This document shows, piece by piece, positions 16,947-26,335 of a stretch of DNA of 64,000 nt. A program made the position numbers and the translations under genes. The stretch lies in NCBI RefSeq assembly GCF_003112555.1, contig NZ_BEWB01000005.1, positions 124,001-188,000 on the forward strand. Direction: 5' to 3'. A model generated the notes under the pieces. That model did no database searches. It was not told where the DNA came from and saw nothing but the letters and a program-made list of their open reading frames with translations. How positions within the stretch are numbered: position 1 is the first letter of the stretch; each line of letters begins with the position of its first letter. The stretch comes from Streptomyces coelicoflavus (GTDB lineage Bacteria > Actinomycetota > Actinomycetes > Streptomycetales > Streptomycetaceae).

Positions 16947-19900
16947 ATGCTCAGACAGACCGCGGTGGCCGGGACAGTCCTGGCCATGACACTCGCAGGG
17001 GTGGTGGTACCGGCCTCCCTCGCCTCGGCGTCGGAGCGGTCCGCGCCCTCCGCGGCGGAACCCACCCCCGTCGAAAGAGCCGTGGCCGCGGCCGACCGGG
17101 CCGTCCGCAGCGGCCTGGACGCCCTCGTCGCCGGCGGCCCCGACGAGCAGTACGACCGCCACCAGGTCACCCCCTGGGACAAGAACCTCTTCTCCGTCGC
17201 CTACGAGCGCACCTACCACGGCCTGCCGGTGGTCGGCGGCGACGCCGTCGTCCTCGCCGACGGCAAGGGCGGGGTCCGCGCCGTCCGGTCCGCCACCGAG
17301 GCCGCGATAGCCGTGCCCACCGAGGCCGCGATCGAGGCCGAGCAGGCGGTGAGGACCAGCCGCAAGCAGCTCGCCGAGGTCGACAAGGTCGACTCCAAGC
17401 GGCTGGTGGTCCGGGTCAAGGACGACGTCCAGACCCTCGCCTGGGAGACCGTGCTCGTCGGCACCACCAAGGACCACGTGCCCAGCAAGCTGCACGTGTT
17501 CGTGGACGCCCGCACCGGCAAGGTCGTCGACAAGTACGACGACGTGAAGGCAGGCACCGGCCACAGCGAGTGGAACGGCCCCGACCCGCTGACCATCGAC
17601 ACGTCCCGCTCCGGCAGCCAGTACGCCCTGCGCGACACCACCCGCCCCGGCCTGCAGTGCTCGGACTACAACGGCGGCCTGTTCACCGGACCGGACGACG
17701 ACTGGGGCACCGGCAACGCCTCCAGCCGTGAGACCGGCTGCGTCGACGTCATGTACGCGGCGCAGAAGGAGTGGGACATGCTCCGCGACTGGCTCGGCCG
17801 CAACGGCCACAACGGAAACGGCGGCAGCTGGCCCACCTCCGTCGGGCTCAACCAGCTCAACGCCTACTGGGACGGCTCCCGGGTCACGATCGGCCACAAC
17901 AGCGCGGGCAAGTGGATCGCCGGCATGGACGTGGTCGGCCACGAGTACGGCCACGGCCTGGACAGCTACACCCCCGGCGGCGCCAACCACGAGAGCGGCC
18001 TGGGCGAGGCCACCGGCGACATCATGGGCGCCCTGACCGAGGCCTACGCCGACCAGCCCTCCGGGTACGACACCCCCGACTACACCGTCGGCGAGGAGAT
18101 CAACCTCCAGGGCCGCGGCCCGATCCGCAACATGTACAACCCGCAGCTGGTCAACAACGACCCCAACTGCTACTCCTCCGCCATCCCGAGGACCGAGGAA
18201 CACGCGGCCGCCGGGCCCATGAACCACTGGTTCTACCTGCTGGCCGAGGGCTCCGACCCCGGCGGCGGCAAGCCCTCCAGCCCGACCTGCGACGGCAGCC
18301 AGGTCACCGGCATCGGCATCCAGAACGCCGGCAAGATCTTCTACGGCGGGATGCTGCTCAAGACCAGCGGCATGACCTACAAGCGGTACCGCTCCGCCAC
18401 CCTCACCGCGGCGAAGGAACTGGACGCCTCCTGCGACCTGTTCGACGCCACGAAGGCGGCCTGGAACGCGATCGACATCCCGGCGCAGAGCGGCGATCCG
18501 ACCTGCACCCGGCAGGAGACCGACTTCTCGCTGGCCCTCAGCCCGGCGAGCGGCGACGTCGAGGCCGGCTCCGCGGTCAACGCCACGGTCAACACCTCCA
18601 CCGTCACCGGCAGCGCCCAGCAGGTGTCCCTGACGGCCACCGGCACCCCGCCCGGCGTGAGCGTCACCTTCAGCCCCTCGACGGTCACCTCCGGCTCCAA
18701 CTCGACGATGCGCGTCTCCACCACCTCGGGCACCGCCGCCGGAACCTACTCGCTCACGGTCAGGGGCACGGCGGGCAGCAAGAACCACACCGCCCAGTAC
18801 ACCCTCACCGTCGGCGGCGGGAACAACCCCGGCACGCCGCCCGACGTCGACGTCGCACAGGTGCAGGCCCACCTGGCGCAGTTCGGCTCCATCGCCGCAC
18901 AGAACGGCGGCAACCGCCGCTCCACCGGCTCCGGCTACGACGCCTCCCTCGCCTACGTGAAGGGCAGGCTCCAGGCGGCCGGTTACACCGTCACCGAGCA
19001 GACCTGCACCTCCGGCTGCTCCGCCGGCGCGGGCAACAACCTGATCGCCGAATGGCCCAAGGGGGACGCGAACAGCGTCTACATGTTCGGCGCCCACCTC
19101 GACGGCGTCGCGGCCGGCCCCGGCATCAACGACAACGGCTCCGGCTCCGCCGCGCTCCTCGAGACGGCGCTCACCCTGGCCGAGCAGAACCCGACCATGA
19201 AGAACCGCGTCCGCTTCGCCTGGTGGACCGACGAGGAGCAGGGCCTGAACGGCTCCGACTTCTACGCCCGCACGCTCGGCTCGACCGAGCGCTCGCGGAT
19301 CAAGGCGTACTACAACTTCGACATGGTCGCCTCCGTCAACGGCGGCTACTTCATCAACAACCTGACCTCCGCGGCCTCCGCCCCGATGCGCGAGTACTGG
19401 ACCTCCCTCGGCCTCGCCCCGCAGGAGAACGTCGAGGGCCAGGGCCGCTCCGACGACTACTCGTTCCAGCAGGTCGGCATTCCCACCTCCGGCTACGCCA
19501 CCGGCGCCTCCGCCGTCAAGTCGTCCACGGAGGCCGCCAAGTGGGGCGGCACCGCGGGCCGTTCCTACGACCCCTGCTACCACTCCGCGTGCGACACCAC
19601 GTCCAACATCAACGCCACCGCGCTGAACCGCAGCGCCGACGGCATCGCCTACACGATCTGGAAGACCGCCGTCGGGGACGCACCCGACCCGCAGGACGAC
19701 TTCTCGATCTCCGCCAACCCGTCCTCGGGCACGGTCGACCCGGGCAGCTCCGCGACGGTCACCGTGAACACCGCCACGACCAGCGGCGACGCGCAGAACG
19801 TGCGGCTGTCGGCGTCCGGCGCGCCGACCGGCGTGAGCGTGGACTTCACCCCGGACTCGGTCACCTCCGGGCAGTCCTCGACCGCCACCGTCCAGGTCGC

Positions 19901-20147
19901 CGCGGGTACGGCCGGCGGCACCTACACCCTGACCCTCACGGGCACGGGCACCGTCACCCACACCACCACCTACACCCTCACCGTCTCCGGCGACGGCGGC
20001 GGTGAGACCACCTGGCGGCTGGGAGCCACCTACGCGGCCGGGGACGTGGTGACCTACGACGGCGTCGGCTACCGGTGCATCCAGGGCCACACCGCCTACC
20101 CCGGCTGGGAGCCGCCGAACGTCCCCGCCCTGTGGCAGCGCCTGTGA
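16947..20147 (+). CDS. Secreted M4 metalloprotease / M28 aminopeptidase / CBM5 fusion
   Basis: A 1066-aa exported multidomain protease. A signal peptide (residues 1-29) and a propeptide lead to an M4 thermolysin-type domain with zinc motif HEYGH (His332, Glu333, His336) and Glu354 in GEATGD. An Ig-like domain follows (about 526-625). Then comes an M28 zinc aminopeptidase (about 632-910) with [23 protein letters not shown] and CYHSACDT ligands. A second Ig-like copy (about 918-1015) and a chitin-binding CBM5/12 module (about 1021-1066, rich in Trp/Tyr: [12 protein letters not shown]) end it. Endo- and exopeptidase activities are thus on one chain. ATG 16947 has AAGGAG. A DasR-type site lies upstream. 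Confidence 0.92.
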   Translation: MLRQTAVAGTVLAMTLAGVVVPASLASASERSAPSAAEPTPVERAVAAADRAVRSGLDALVAGGPDEQYDRHQVTPWDKNLFSVAYERTYHGLPVVGGDAVVLADGKGGVRAVRSATEAAIAVPTEAAIEAEQAVRTSRKQLAEVDKVDSKRLVVRVKDDVQTLAWETVLVGTTKDHVPSKLHVFVDARTGKVVDKYDDVKAGTGHSEWNGPDPLTIDTSRSGSQYALRDTTRPGLQCSDYNGGLFTGPDDDWGTGNASSRETGCVDVMYAAQKEWDMLRDWLGRNGHNGNGGSWPTSVGLNQLNAYWDGSRVTIGHNSAGKWIAGMDVVGHEYGHGLDSYTPGGANHESGLGEATGDIMGALTEAYADQPSGYDTPDYTVGEEINLQGRGPIRNMYNPQLVNNDPNCYSSAIPRTEEHAAAGPMNHWFYLLAEGSDPGGGKPSSPTCDGSQVTGIGIQNAGKIFYGGMLLKTSGMTYKRYRSATLTAAKELDASCDLFDATKAAWNAIDIPAQSGDPTCTRQETDFSLALSPASGDVEAGSAVNATVNTSTVTGSAQQVSLTATGTPPGVSVTFSPSTVTSGSNSTMRVSTTSGTAAGTYSLTVRGTAGSKNHTAQYTLTVGGGNNPGTPPDVDVAQVQAHLAQFGSIAAQNGGNRRSTGSGYDASLAYVKGRLQAAGYTVTEQTCTSGCSAGAGNNLIAEWPKGDANSVYMFGAHLDGVAAGPGINDNGSGSAALLETALTLAEQNPTMKNRVRFAWWTDEEQGLNGSDFYARTLGSTERSRIKAYYNFDMVASVNGGYFINNLTSAASAPMREYWTSLGLAPQENVEGQGRSDDYSFQQVGIPTSGYATGASAVKSSTEAAKWGGTAGRSYDPCYHSACDTTSNINATALNRSADGIAYTIWKTAVGDAPDPQDDFSISANPSSGTVDPGSSATVTVNTATTSGDAQNVRLSASGAPTGVSVDFTPDSVTSGQSSTATVQVAAGTAGGTYTLTLTGTGTVTHTTTYTLTVSGDGGGETTWRLGATYAAGDVVTYDGVGYRCIQGHTAYPGWEPPNVPALWQRL

Positions 20148-20168
20148 CACACCGCTGAGAAACGCCTG

Positions 20169-20219
20169 ACACGCCGACGGGCGGTGGGGTTCGCACCGAA
20201 CCCCACCGCCCCGGCGTGT
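20169..20219. terminator. Bidirectional terminator after the protease gene
   Basis: A perfect 15-bp stem (20179-20193 with 20197-20211) and 3-base loop is extended by an outer 8-bp stem (20169-20176 with 20212-20219). It sits between convergent genes, with the MFS gene ending at 20236, and should stop transcription both ways. Confidence 0.9.
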
Positions 20220-20235
20220 GCCCGTGACCGCGGTG

Positions 20236-21750
20236 TCAGAACTTCGGCGTCGGGGCCTGCGCCTCCACCATCTCCGCCGCCTCCTCCTCGGTCTGCACCG
20301 ACGGCGGGGAGCCCGCCAGCGGCTTCTGGGCCGTCTCCTTCATGCAGGCCACGGCGATCACACCGATCAGGGCCGCCGCCATCGAGTAGTAGGCGGGCAT
20401 CATGTCGGAGCCCGTCACACTGATCAGCGCCGTGATCACCAGCGGCGTGGTCCCGCCGAACAGCGAAGCCGACAGGTTGTAGCCGACCGACAGGGACCCG
20501 TACCGCACGTTGGTCGGGAACATCGCCGGGAGCGCCGCCGACATCGTGCCCAGCAGACAGACCAGCGACAGGCCGAGCATCAGCATGCCGCCCGAGACGG
20601 CGAGCAGACTGCCCTCCTGCACCAGCACGAAGGCCGGTGCGGACAGCACGAAGAACCCGATCATGCCGGTCATCAGGACGGGCTTGCGCCCGAAGCGGTC
20701 GGACAGCCGGCCGACCTGGTTGATGATCAGCATCAGCAGCACCATCGTCGCCACCAGGATCATCAGGCCGTGGCTCTCGCTGTAGTCCAGCTCGTCCGAG
20801 AGATACGTCGGCATGTACGACAGCAGCATGTAGTCGGTGATGTTGTACGCGCCGACCAGCGCGATGCACAGCACCAGCGCCCGCCAGTGGGTGCGGAAGA
20901 TCTTGGCGAGGTCGCCCCGTGCGGTGGTCTCCACCGCCGTCGCGGCCTCCGAGACGTGGACGTTGGAGTCCTCCAGCTTCAGGTACGCGGGCGTGTCGTC
21001 GAGCCGCAGCCGCAGGTAGATACCGATCATGCCGAGCGGAAGCGCGGCCAGGAACGGGATGCGCCAGCCCCAGGAGTCCATGCCGTCGCTGCCCAGGACG
21101 GCGGTCAGGGCGGTGACCAGGCTGGCGGCGGCGGTGTACCCGGCCAGCGTTCCCAGCTCCAGGAAGCTGCCGAAGAAACCGCGCCGCTTGTCCGGCGCGT
21201 ACTCGGCGATGAAGGTGGACGCGCCGCCGTACTCGCCGCCGGTGGAGAAGCCCTGGAGCAGGCGGAACAGGATCAGCAGCAGCGGCGACCAGAAGCCGAT
21301 GGAGTCGTAGCTGGGGATGAACCCGATGGCGGCCGTGCCGATCGCCATGAGGATCATGGTCAGCGCCAGCACCTTCTTGCGGCCGATCTTGTCGCCCATC
21401 GGGCCGAAGACCATGCCGCCGATCGGCCGCACCAGGAACGCCACGGCGAACGTGGCGAACGAGGAGAGCAACTGCGCGGTGTCGCTCCCGGACGGGAAGA
21501 ACACCCGGCCGATCGTGCCCGCCAGATAGGCGTAGATGCCGAAGTCGAACCACTCCATGGCGTTGCCGAGGGAGGCAGCCTTGACGGCTCGCTTGACCGC
21601 GGCCTCGTCCGTGACGGTGATGTCCGACCGGCGCAGTCGGGGGTTCTGCCGGCGCTTGATCGCCCGGAAGAGGGCGGGGTGGCGGCGCACCGCCGCGGCG
21701 TCGGTCTCCGGTCCGTTCTCGGTGGGGGACGTGGCGGCCTCCCTTTCCAC
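20236..21750 (-). CDS. MFS metabolite:proton symporter (ProP-like)
   Basis: A 504-aa major facilitator of the metabolite:H+ symporter type, to which the osmolyte carrier ProP belongs. The cytosolic N-terminus is followed by 12 predicted helices. The MFS signature between TM2 and TM3 is GPMGDKIGRKKVL, and family markers GNAMEWFDFGIYAYLAG and FRLLQGFSTGGEYGGA are clear; the second signature is GRLSDRFGRKPVL. The GTG at 21750 starts it. The C-terminal 25 residues are acidic. Proline, betaine or an organic acid may be the substrate; sequence alone does not decide. Confidence 0.88.
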   Translation of the reverse strand: MEREAATSPTENGPETDAAAVRRHPALFRAIKRRQNPRLRRSDITVTDEAAVKRAVKAASLGNAMEWFDFGIYAYLAGTIGRVFFPSGSDTAQLLSSFATFAVAFLVRPIGGMVFGPMGDKIGRKKVLALTMILMAIGTAAIGFIPSYDSIGFWSPLLLILFRLLQGFSTGGEYGGASTFIAEYAPDKRRGFFGSFLELGTLAGYTAAASLVTALTAVLGSDGMDSWGWRIPFLAALPLGMIGIYLRLRLDDTPAYLKLEDSNVHVSEAATAVETTARGDLAKIFRTHWRALVLCIALVGAYNITDYMLLSYMPTYLSDELDYSESHGLMILVATMVLLMLIINQVGRLSDRFGRKPVLMTGMIGFFVLSAPAFVLVQEGSLLAVSGGMLMLGLSLVCLLGTMSAALPAMFPTNVRYGSLSVGYNLSASLFGGTTPLVITALISVTGSDMMPAYYSMAAALIGVIAVACMKETAQKPLAGSPPSVQTEEEAAEMVEAQAPTPKF

Positions 21751-21891
21751 GCGCAGACACTCCGGACGGAGCGCTGCTCGGTCGTACGTCTCTCAGCTCG
21801 TACCCGTTCCCCCGATCATGCTGGGTATGGTCGTGACTTCGGTCATGTGATTGGGCCGATGAGGTGAGCGGCCGGTGAGTACGCTTCGCAC

Positions 21892-22350
21892 ATGCGTATC
21901 TCCGTCTCCTCCGACATGGACGAACCCGTGGCCCGGCTCCTCGTCGAGGAACTGCGCGCACGCGGTCACGAGGTGCGCGCGTACGGCGCACTGAACCCCG
22001 GGGCGGACCCGCGGTGGGCCGCCTGTTCCGAGCGGGCGGCGCGCGAGGTCGCCGAGGGACGGGCCGACCAGGCCGTCGTGTGCTGCTGGACCGGCACCGG
22101 CGCGTCCATCGCCGCCAACAAGGTGCCGGGCGTCCGCGCCGCCCTGTGCGCCGACGCGTACACCGCCGACGGGGCCCGCCGCTGGAACGACGCCAACGTG
22201 CTCGCCATCGGCCTGCGGCTGACGTCCGCTCCGGTGCTGCGCGAGATCCTCGACGCCTGGTTCGCGGGCGGCCCGAGTACGGACGCCGAGGACCGGGACA
22301 ACGTCGCGCACGTGGAGCGGCTCGACGAGGACCGCCGAGCCGCTCGGTGA
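21892..22350 (+). CDS. RpiB/LacAB-family sugar-phosphate isomerase-like protein
   Basis: A 152-aa Rossmann-like protein of the RpiB family (ribose-5-phosphate isomerase B, galactose-6-phosphate isomerase). It begins MRISVSSDMDEPVARLLVEEL and carries the family blocks CCWTGTGASIAANKVPGVRAALC (the catalytic Cys/Thr loop) and DANVLAIGLRL. Compared with true RpiB, the His of the usual start loop (D-H) is replaced (SSDMDEP), so the substrate may differ. It is monocistronic, convergent with the ornithine aminotransferase gene 15 bp away. Confidence 0.82.
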   Translation: MRISVSSDMDEPVARLLVEELRARGHEVRAYGALNPGADPRWAACSERAAREVAEGRADQAVVCCWTGTGASIAANKVPGVRAALCADAYTADGARRWNDANVLAIGLRLTSAPVLREILDAWFAGGPSTDAEDRDNVAHVERLDEDRRAAR

Positions 22351-22365
22351 ACCCCTGGGGGCGGG

Positions 22366-23589
22366 TCAGGAGGTGAGGACCTTCTCCAGCGTCCCCAGAG
22401 CGCCCGACAGCTCCTCCGCGGTGACGGTCAGCGGCGGTGCCAGCCGGATCGTGGAGCCGTGGGTGTCCTTGACGAGGATGCCCTCGCGCATCAGCCGCTC
22501 ACTGACCTCGCGACCGGTGCCCAGCGCCGGGTCCACGTCGACGCCCGCCCACAGCCCCCGTGCCCGGAAGCCGACGACGCCCCTGCCGACCAGGGCGGCC
22601 AGCCCCTCGCGCAGCACCGCGCCCAGTTCGGCCGCCCGGCGCTGGTACTCGCCCGTCTCCAGCAGCTCCACCACCGCCGTGCCCACCGCGGCGGCCAGCG
22701 GATTGCCGCCGAACGTCGAACCGTGCTCGCCCGGATGCAGCACACCCAGCACGTCCCGGCGGCCCACCACCGCCGACACCGGGACGATGCCGCCGCCCAG
22801 GGCCTTGCCGAGCAGCACCACGTCCGGCACCACCGACTCGTGCTCGACGGCCAGGGTGTGCCCGGTGCGTCCGAGACCGGACTGGATCTCGTCCGCGACG
22901 AACAGACAGCCCTTGCGCCGGGTCAGCTCCCGCACCCCGGCCAGATAGCCGTCGTCCGGGATGAGGACGCCCGCCTCGCCCTGGATCGGCTCGATCAGCA
23001 CGGCCGCGGTCGTCTCGTCGACCGCCGCCTCCATCGCCGCCAGGTCGTTGTACGGCACGATCCGGAAGCCCGGCGTGAAGGGACCGAAGCCGGCACGGGC
23101 CGTCTCGTCGGTGGAGAAGCTGACGATCGTCGTCGTACGGCCGTGGAAGTTGTCCGCGGCGACCACGATCGTCGCCCGGTCGGCCGGGACGCCCTTGACG
23201 TCGTACGCCCACTTGCGGGCCACCTTGATGCCGCTCTCCACCGCCTCCGCGCCGGTGTTCATCGGCAGCACCATGTCCGTGCCGGTCAGCGCGGCCAGCC
23301 GTTCGGCGAAGCCCGCCAGCCGGTCGTTGTGGAAGGCGCGCGAGGTGAGGGTGAGCCGGTCCAGCTGCCGGTGGGCGGCCTCGACCAGCGCCGGGTGGCG
23401 GTGGCCGAAGTTGAGCGCCGAGTAGCCGGCCAGCATGTCCAGATAGCGGCGGCCCTCCACGTCCTCCACCCAGGCGCCCTCGGCGCGGGCCACGACGACG
23501 GGCAGCGGGTGGTAGTTGTGCGCGAGGACGGGCTCCTCGGCGCGGATCAGCTCGTCGGAGCCGCGGGTGCTGCGGGCGGGTGCGGTCAT
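22366..23589 (-). CDS. rocD: Ornithine aminotransferase
   Basis: A 407-aa class III PLP aminotransferase that moves the delta-amino group of ornithine to 2-oxoglutarate, giving glutamate semialdehyde. Family blocks: ALNFGHRHPALVEAAHRQ, MNTGAEAVESGIKVARKW, DNFHGRTTTIVSFS, the PLP Asp in FVADEIQSGLGRTG, and the Schiff-base Lys in LLGKALGGGIVPVSA. The ATG at 23589 overlaps the stop of the upstream dimethylargininase gene by 4 bp (ATGA), so the two act in one pathway: arginine derivatives to ornithine/citrulline to glutamate. An Lrp-type gene upstream likely regulates it. Confidence 0.93.
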   Translation of the reverse strand: MTAPARSTRGSDELIRAEEPVLAHNYHPLPVVVARAEGAWVEDVEGRRYLDMLAGYSALNFGHRHPALVEAAHRQLDRLTLTSRAFHNDRLAGFAERLAALTGTDMVLPMNTGAEAVESGIKVARKWAYDVKGVPADRATIVVAADNFHGRTTTIVSFSTDETARAGFGPFTPGFRIVPYNDLAAMEAAVDETTAAVLIEPIQGEAGVLIPDDGYLAGVRELTRRKGCLFVADEIQSGLGRTGHTLAVEHESVVPDVVLLGKALGGGIVPVSAVVGRRDVLGVLHPGEHGSTFGGNPLAAAVGTAVVELLETGEYQRRAAELGAVLREGLAALVGRGVVGFRARGLWAGVDVDPALGTGREVSERLMREGILVKDTHGSTIRLAPPLTVTAEELSGALGTLEKVLTS

Positions 23590-24440
23590 GAGCGGGTCTC
23601 CCGGATCTCCTGGGTGCAGCACTTGATGCCGCCACCGGCCTTGTGGAACTCGGACAGGTCGACGGGGACCGGCACGTAGCCGCGGCCGTCGAGTTGCTCG
23701 GCCAGCCCCCTGGCCGCCGGAGCGATGTACACGTGCCGTCCGTCGGACACGGAGTTGAGCCCGAACGCCAGCGCGTCCTCGCGGGTGGCGAGCACCGCGT
23801 CCGGGTACAGCCGCTCCAGCACCTCGCGGCTGCCGGGCGAGAAGGCGCCGGGGTAGTAGGCGATGTTCCCGCCGCCGGCGCCGGGAGCCTCCGCGTCCGT
23901 CCCGTCGTCGAGCACGAAGAGCGCCGTGTCCAGGTGGTAGAAGTACGGGTCCACCAGGGTCAGCGAGATCACCGGCACGCCGAAGAACTCCTGCACCTCG
24001 CGGTGCGCGTCCCGGGTCGTGCGGAACCCGGTGCCGGCCAGGATCCAGCGGCCGGCCGGAACCAGGTCGCCCTCGCCCTCGCAGACCGACTCGGGATGGT
24101 GGACCTCGAAGCCCTCCGTCTTGAACCACGCCTCGAAGGGCACGGACTCGGGACGCCGCTCGGGCGCGTGGAAGAGGGAACCGAAGACCCGGCCCCCGAC
24201 CACCACCGCGCAGTTCGCGGCGAAGACCATGTCGGGCAGACCGGGGACCGGCGCGACGGTGTCCACGGTGTGTCCGTGGGCACGGTAGGTGTCGACCAGC
24301 GCCTGCCACTGGTCGAGGGCGCGGATGACGTCGACCGGTCGGCCGGTGCTCATCCACGGGTTGATCGCGTACTGCACGGCGAAGTGTCTGGGTTCGCAGA
24401 CCACGAAGCGCCGCCGGCGCGGCACACGGGACTCGGTCAC
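23586..24440 (-). CDS. ddaH: Dimethylargininase (DDAH)/amidinotransferase-family hydrolase
   Basis: A 284-aa guanidino-group modifying enzyme. It carries the family motifs: FAVQYAINPWM early, PDMVFAANCAVVV (substrate-binding Asp/Phe), ECEGDLVPA-type acidic motif (here CEGEGDLVPAG), the DPYFYHLDTALFVL segment with catalytic His, and the C-terminal nucleophile Cys in GGIKCCTQEIR. DDAH converts dimethylarginine to citrulline; related members act on arginine. The GTG at 24440 has GGAGG upstream. It overlaps rocD by 4 bp and follows an Lrp-type regulator, an arrangement that points to arginine catabolism. Confidence 0.88.
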   Translation of the reverse strand: MTESRVPRRRRFVVCEPRHFAVQYAINPWMSTGRPVDVIRALDQWQALVDTYRAHGHTVDTVAPVPGLPDMVFAANCAVVVGGRVFGSLFHAPERRPESVPFEAWFKTEGFEVHHPESVCEGEGDLVPAGRWILAGTGFRTTRDAHREVQEFFGVPVISLTLVDPYFYHLDTALFVLDDGTDAEAPGAGGGNIAYYPGAFSPGSREVLERLYPDAVLATREDALAFGLNSVSDGRHVYIAPAARGLAEQLDGRGYVPVPVDLSEFHKAGGGIKCCTQEIRETRS

Positions 24441-24584
24441 AGAGGGGTACCTCCGCTTTTCACGGTGTGTGACGGGGTGTTGACACCACGGTAGGAAGTG
24501 ACACCCGAGCCCGACAAGCGAGGAAGGCTGCGCGTTCCCGCAGGATCGCTGCGTTTTTCGCCCGGTCAGCGCACGTTTGCTGCG
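24441..24584 (-). promoter_or_regulatory. Promoter region of ddaH-rocD with repeated CTGCG half-sites
   Basis: On the minus strand a TTGTCG/TACCGT pair spaced by 18 bp is a plausible promoter. On the plus strand CTGCG half-sites occur at 24528, 24549 and 24580, at two- and three-turn spacing; the first forms an inverted repeat with CGCAG at 24539-24543. Such phasing suits an Lrp-type protein, here encoded just upstream. The half-site is short, so this is tentative. Confidence 0.4.
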
Positions 24585-25069
24585 CCGTCCGGAGCGGGCA
24601 GGGCGGCTCCCGCCTCCGGACTGTCCGCGATCAGGTGGGACAGCACCATCACGCTGATCGTCTTCCGGATGAACGGCTCCGCACGAATGCGCTCCAGCAC
24701 CTCCTCGAAGTGCTCCACGTCCCGCGCCCGCACGTGCAGCAGCGCGTCCGCTCCGCCGGTGACCGTCATCGCCGCCGTGATCTCCGGGTAGCCCCGCACG
24801 ACCTCCGCGAGCCGCCGCGGCGGCGCCGCCCCCTCGCAGTACACCTCCACGTACGCCTCCGTGCGCCACCCCAGCGCGGAGGGCCGCACCGTGGCCGTGA
24901 ACCCGGTGATCACGTCCGTCTCGCGCAGCCGGTCCACCCGGCGCTTGACCGCCGTCGAGGACAGTCCGACGTCCGCGCCGATCTCCGCGAAGGAGGTCCT
25001 GGCGTTCTCCATCAGGGCGGTGACGATCTTCCGGTCGAGTTCGTCGAAGGAAGCGGGCCTGCTGTTCAT
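24566..25069 (-). CDS. Lrp/AsnC-family transcriptional regulator
   Basis: A 167-aa amino-acid-responsive regulator. Residues 8-65 form the AsnC-type winged helix (DELDRKIVTALMENARTSF, then LSSTAVKRRVDRLRE as recognition helix, followed by VITGFTATV). The C-terminal RAM sensor domain contains AYVEVYCE and the glycine turn VTGGADALLHVRARD. It lies directly upstream of ddaH-rocD in the same direction and is probably their arginine/ornithine-responsive regulator. The ATG at 25069 follows the family's usual N-terminus. Confidence 0.9.
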   Translation of the reverse strand: MNSRPASFDELDRKIVTALMENARTSFAEIGADVGLSSTAVKRRVDRLRETDVITGFTATVRPSALGWRTEAYVEVYCEGAAPPRRLAEVVRGYPEITAAMTVTGGADALLHVRARDVEHFEEVLERIRAEPFIRKTISVMVLSHLIADSPEAGAALPAPDGAANVR

Positions 25070-25146
25070 GCGGGCACTGTATCCAGGGGATACGGCCACG
25101 TCGCAGGCGTGTGCAGGCGCCCGGATCGCCCCTACACTCCACCTTC

Positions 25147-25908
25147 ATGCTGCGCGCCCTGGCTGTCGACGACGAACGCCCCACGCTCGAGGAACTCGTG
25201 TACCTGCTGAACGCCGACCCCCGCGTCGGCACCGCGGAGGGCGCGAGCGACGCGACCGAGGCGCTGCGCCGCATCAACCGGGCCCTGGAGTCGGGCCCCG
25301 ACGGTCCCGACGCCATCGACGTCGTCTTCCTCGACATCCAGATGCCCGGCCTCGACGGGCTGGACCTCGCCCGGCTGCTCACCGGGTTCGCCCGGCCGCC
25401 GCTGGTCGTGTTCGTCACCGCGCACGAGGACTTCGCCGTCCAGGCCTTCGACCTCAAGGCCGTCGACTACGTGCTCAAACCGGTGCGTCGGGAGCGGCTG
25501 GCGGAAGCGGTGCGCCGGGCCGCCGAACGGCGCGGCGCCGCCGCCGTGCCCGCCCCGCGCATCCCCGTGCACGAACCCGACCCGGACCACGTCACCGTGG
25601 AGCTCGGCGGCGTCACCCGCTTCGTGCCCGTCGACGAGATCACCCACGTCGAGGCGCAGGGCGACTACGCCCGCCTGCACACCGACCGGGGCAGCCACCT
25701 CGTCCGCATCCCCCTGTCCACCCTGGAGGAACGCTGGCGGGCCCGGGGCTTCGTGCGCATCCACCGCCGTCACCTCGTCGCCCTGCGCCACATCGGCGAG
25801 CTGCGCCTGGACGCCGGCAGCGTCAGCGTCCTGGTCGGCACCGAGGAACTCCAGGTCAGCCGGCGCCACGCCCGCGAGCTGCGGGACCTGCTCATGCGGA
25901 GGCCGTGA
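25147..25908 (+). CDS. LytTR-family response regulator
   Basis: A 253-aa response regulator. The receiver domain (1-125) has acidic residues in VDDERPT, the phospho-acceptor Asp in VVFLDIQMPGLDG near residue 63, and Lys in DYVLKPVRRERL. The LytTR DNA-binding domain (150-250) contains ITHVEAQGDYARLHT, LVRIPLSTLEERW and FVRIHRRHLVAL. The gene opens a cluster with a small membrane protein, a sodium:solute symporter and a LytS-type kinase, so it probably activates the symporter in response to an extracellular carboxylate. Confidence 0.92.
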   Translation: MLRALAVDDERPTLEELVYLLNADPRVGTAEGASDATEALRRINRALESGPDGPDAIDVVFLDIQMPGLDGLDLARLLTGFARPPLVVFVTAHEDFAVQAFDLKAVDYVLKPVRRERLAEAVRRAAERRGAAAVPAPRIPVHEPDPDHVTVELGGVTRFVPVDEITHVEAQGDYARLHTDRGSHLVRIPLSTLEERWRARGFVRIHRRHLVALRHIGELRLDAGSVSVLVGTEELQVSRRHARELRDLLMRRP

Positions 25909-25911
25909 ACC

Positions 25912-26307
25912 GTGCCCCAGGACCCCACCGAGCGCCGCGTCACCGTCACCGCCCCGCCCAGGCGCCCCGTCCCGCACGCCCGGCTCCGCTCGCGCGGACG
26001 GCACTCCCAGCCCCTGGGCCACTACCGCCCGCGCACCGAGATCGACGAGCAGACCACCCTCGGCCACACCTACGTCCGCTCCCTGATGCGCAGCCAGCTG
26101 CGGGCCGGCCTCGCCGCCCTCGCCGTCCTCGGTCTCCTCGTCGGTCCGCTCCCGCTGCTGTTCGCGGTGCTGCCCGACGCCCGCGGTCTGGAGTGGGCCG
26201 TCCTCGGCTTCGGCCTGTACGCCCCGCTCGTCCTGCTCGCCCGCTGGTACGTGCGCCGCGCCGAGCGCAACGAACGCGACTTCGTGCGGCTCGTCGAGGA
26301 CCGGTGA
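25912..26307 (+). CDS. Small two-helix membrane protein (DUF485-like)
   Basis: A 131-aa protein whose first 55 residues are basic and cytosolic. Two transmembrane helices follow (about 65-85, Ala/Leu-rich, and 92-112). A charged tail ends ERNERDFVRLVEDR. Similar small proteins (DUF485 type) accompany acetate/pyruvate-class sodium:solute symporters, and one lies next here. GTG at 25912 is 3 bp after the regulator's stop, so they are coupled. Its function is probably in assembly or control of the symporter. Confidence 0.72.
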   Translation: MPQDPTERRVTVTAPPRRPVPHARLRSRGRHSQPLGHYRPRTEIDEQTTLGHTYVRSLMRSQLRAGLAALAVLGLLVGPLPLLFAVLPDARGLEWAVLGFGLYAPLVLLARWYVRRAERNERDFVRLVEDR

Positions 26308-26335
26308 CCATGCCGGACGAGGCCGTGAAGGCACC

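Noticed and set aside
16932..20150. Very long minus-strand frame opposite the protease
   Set aside because: Low-complexity Gly/Val/Arg translation and complete overlap with a gene having signal peptide and zinc motifs.
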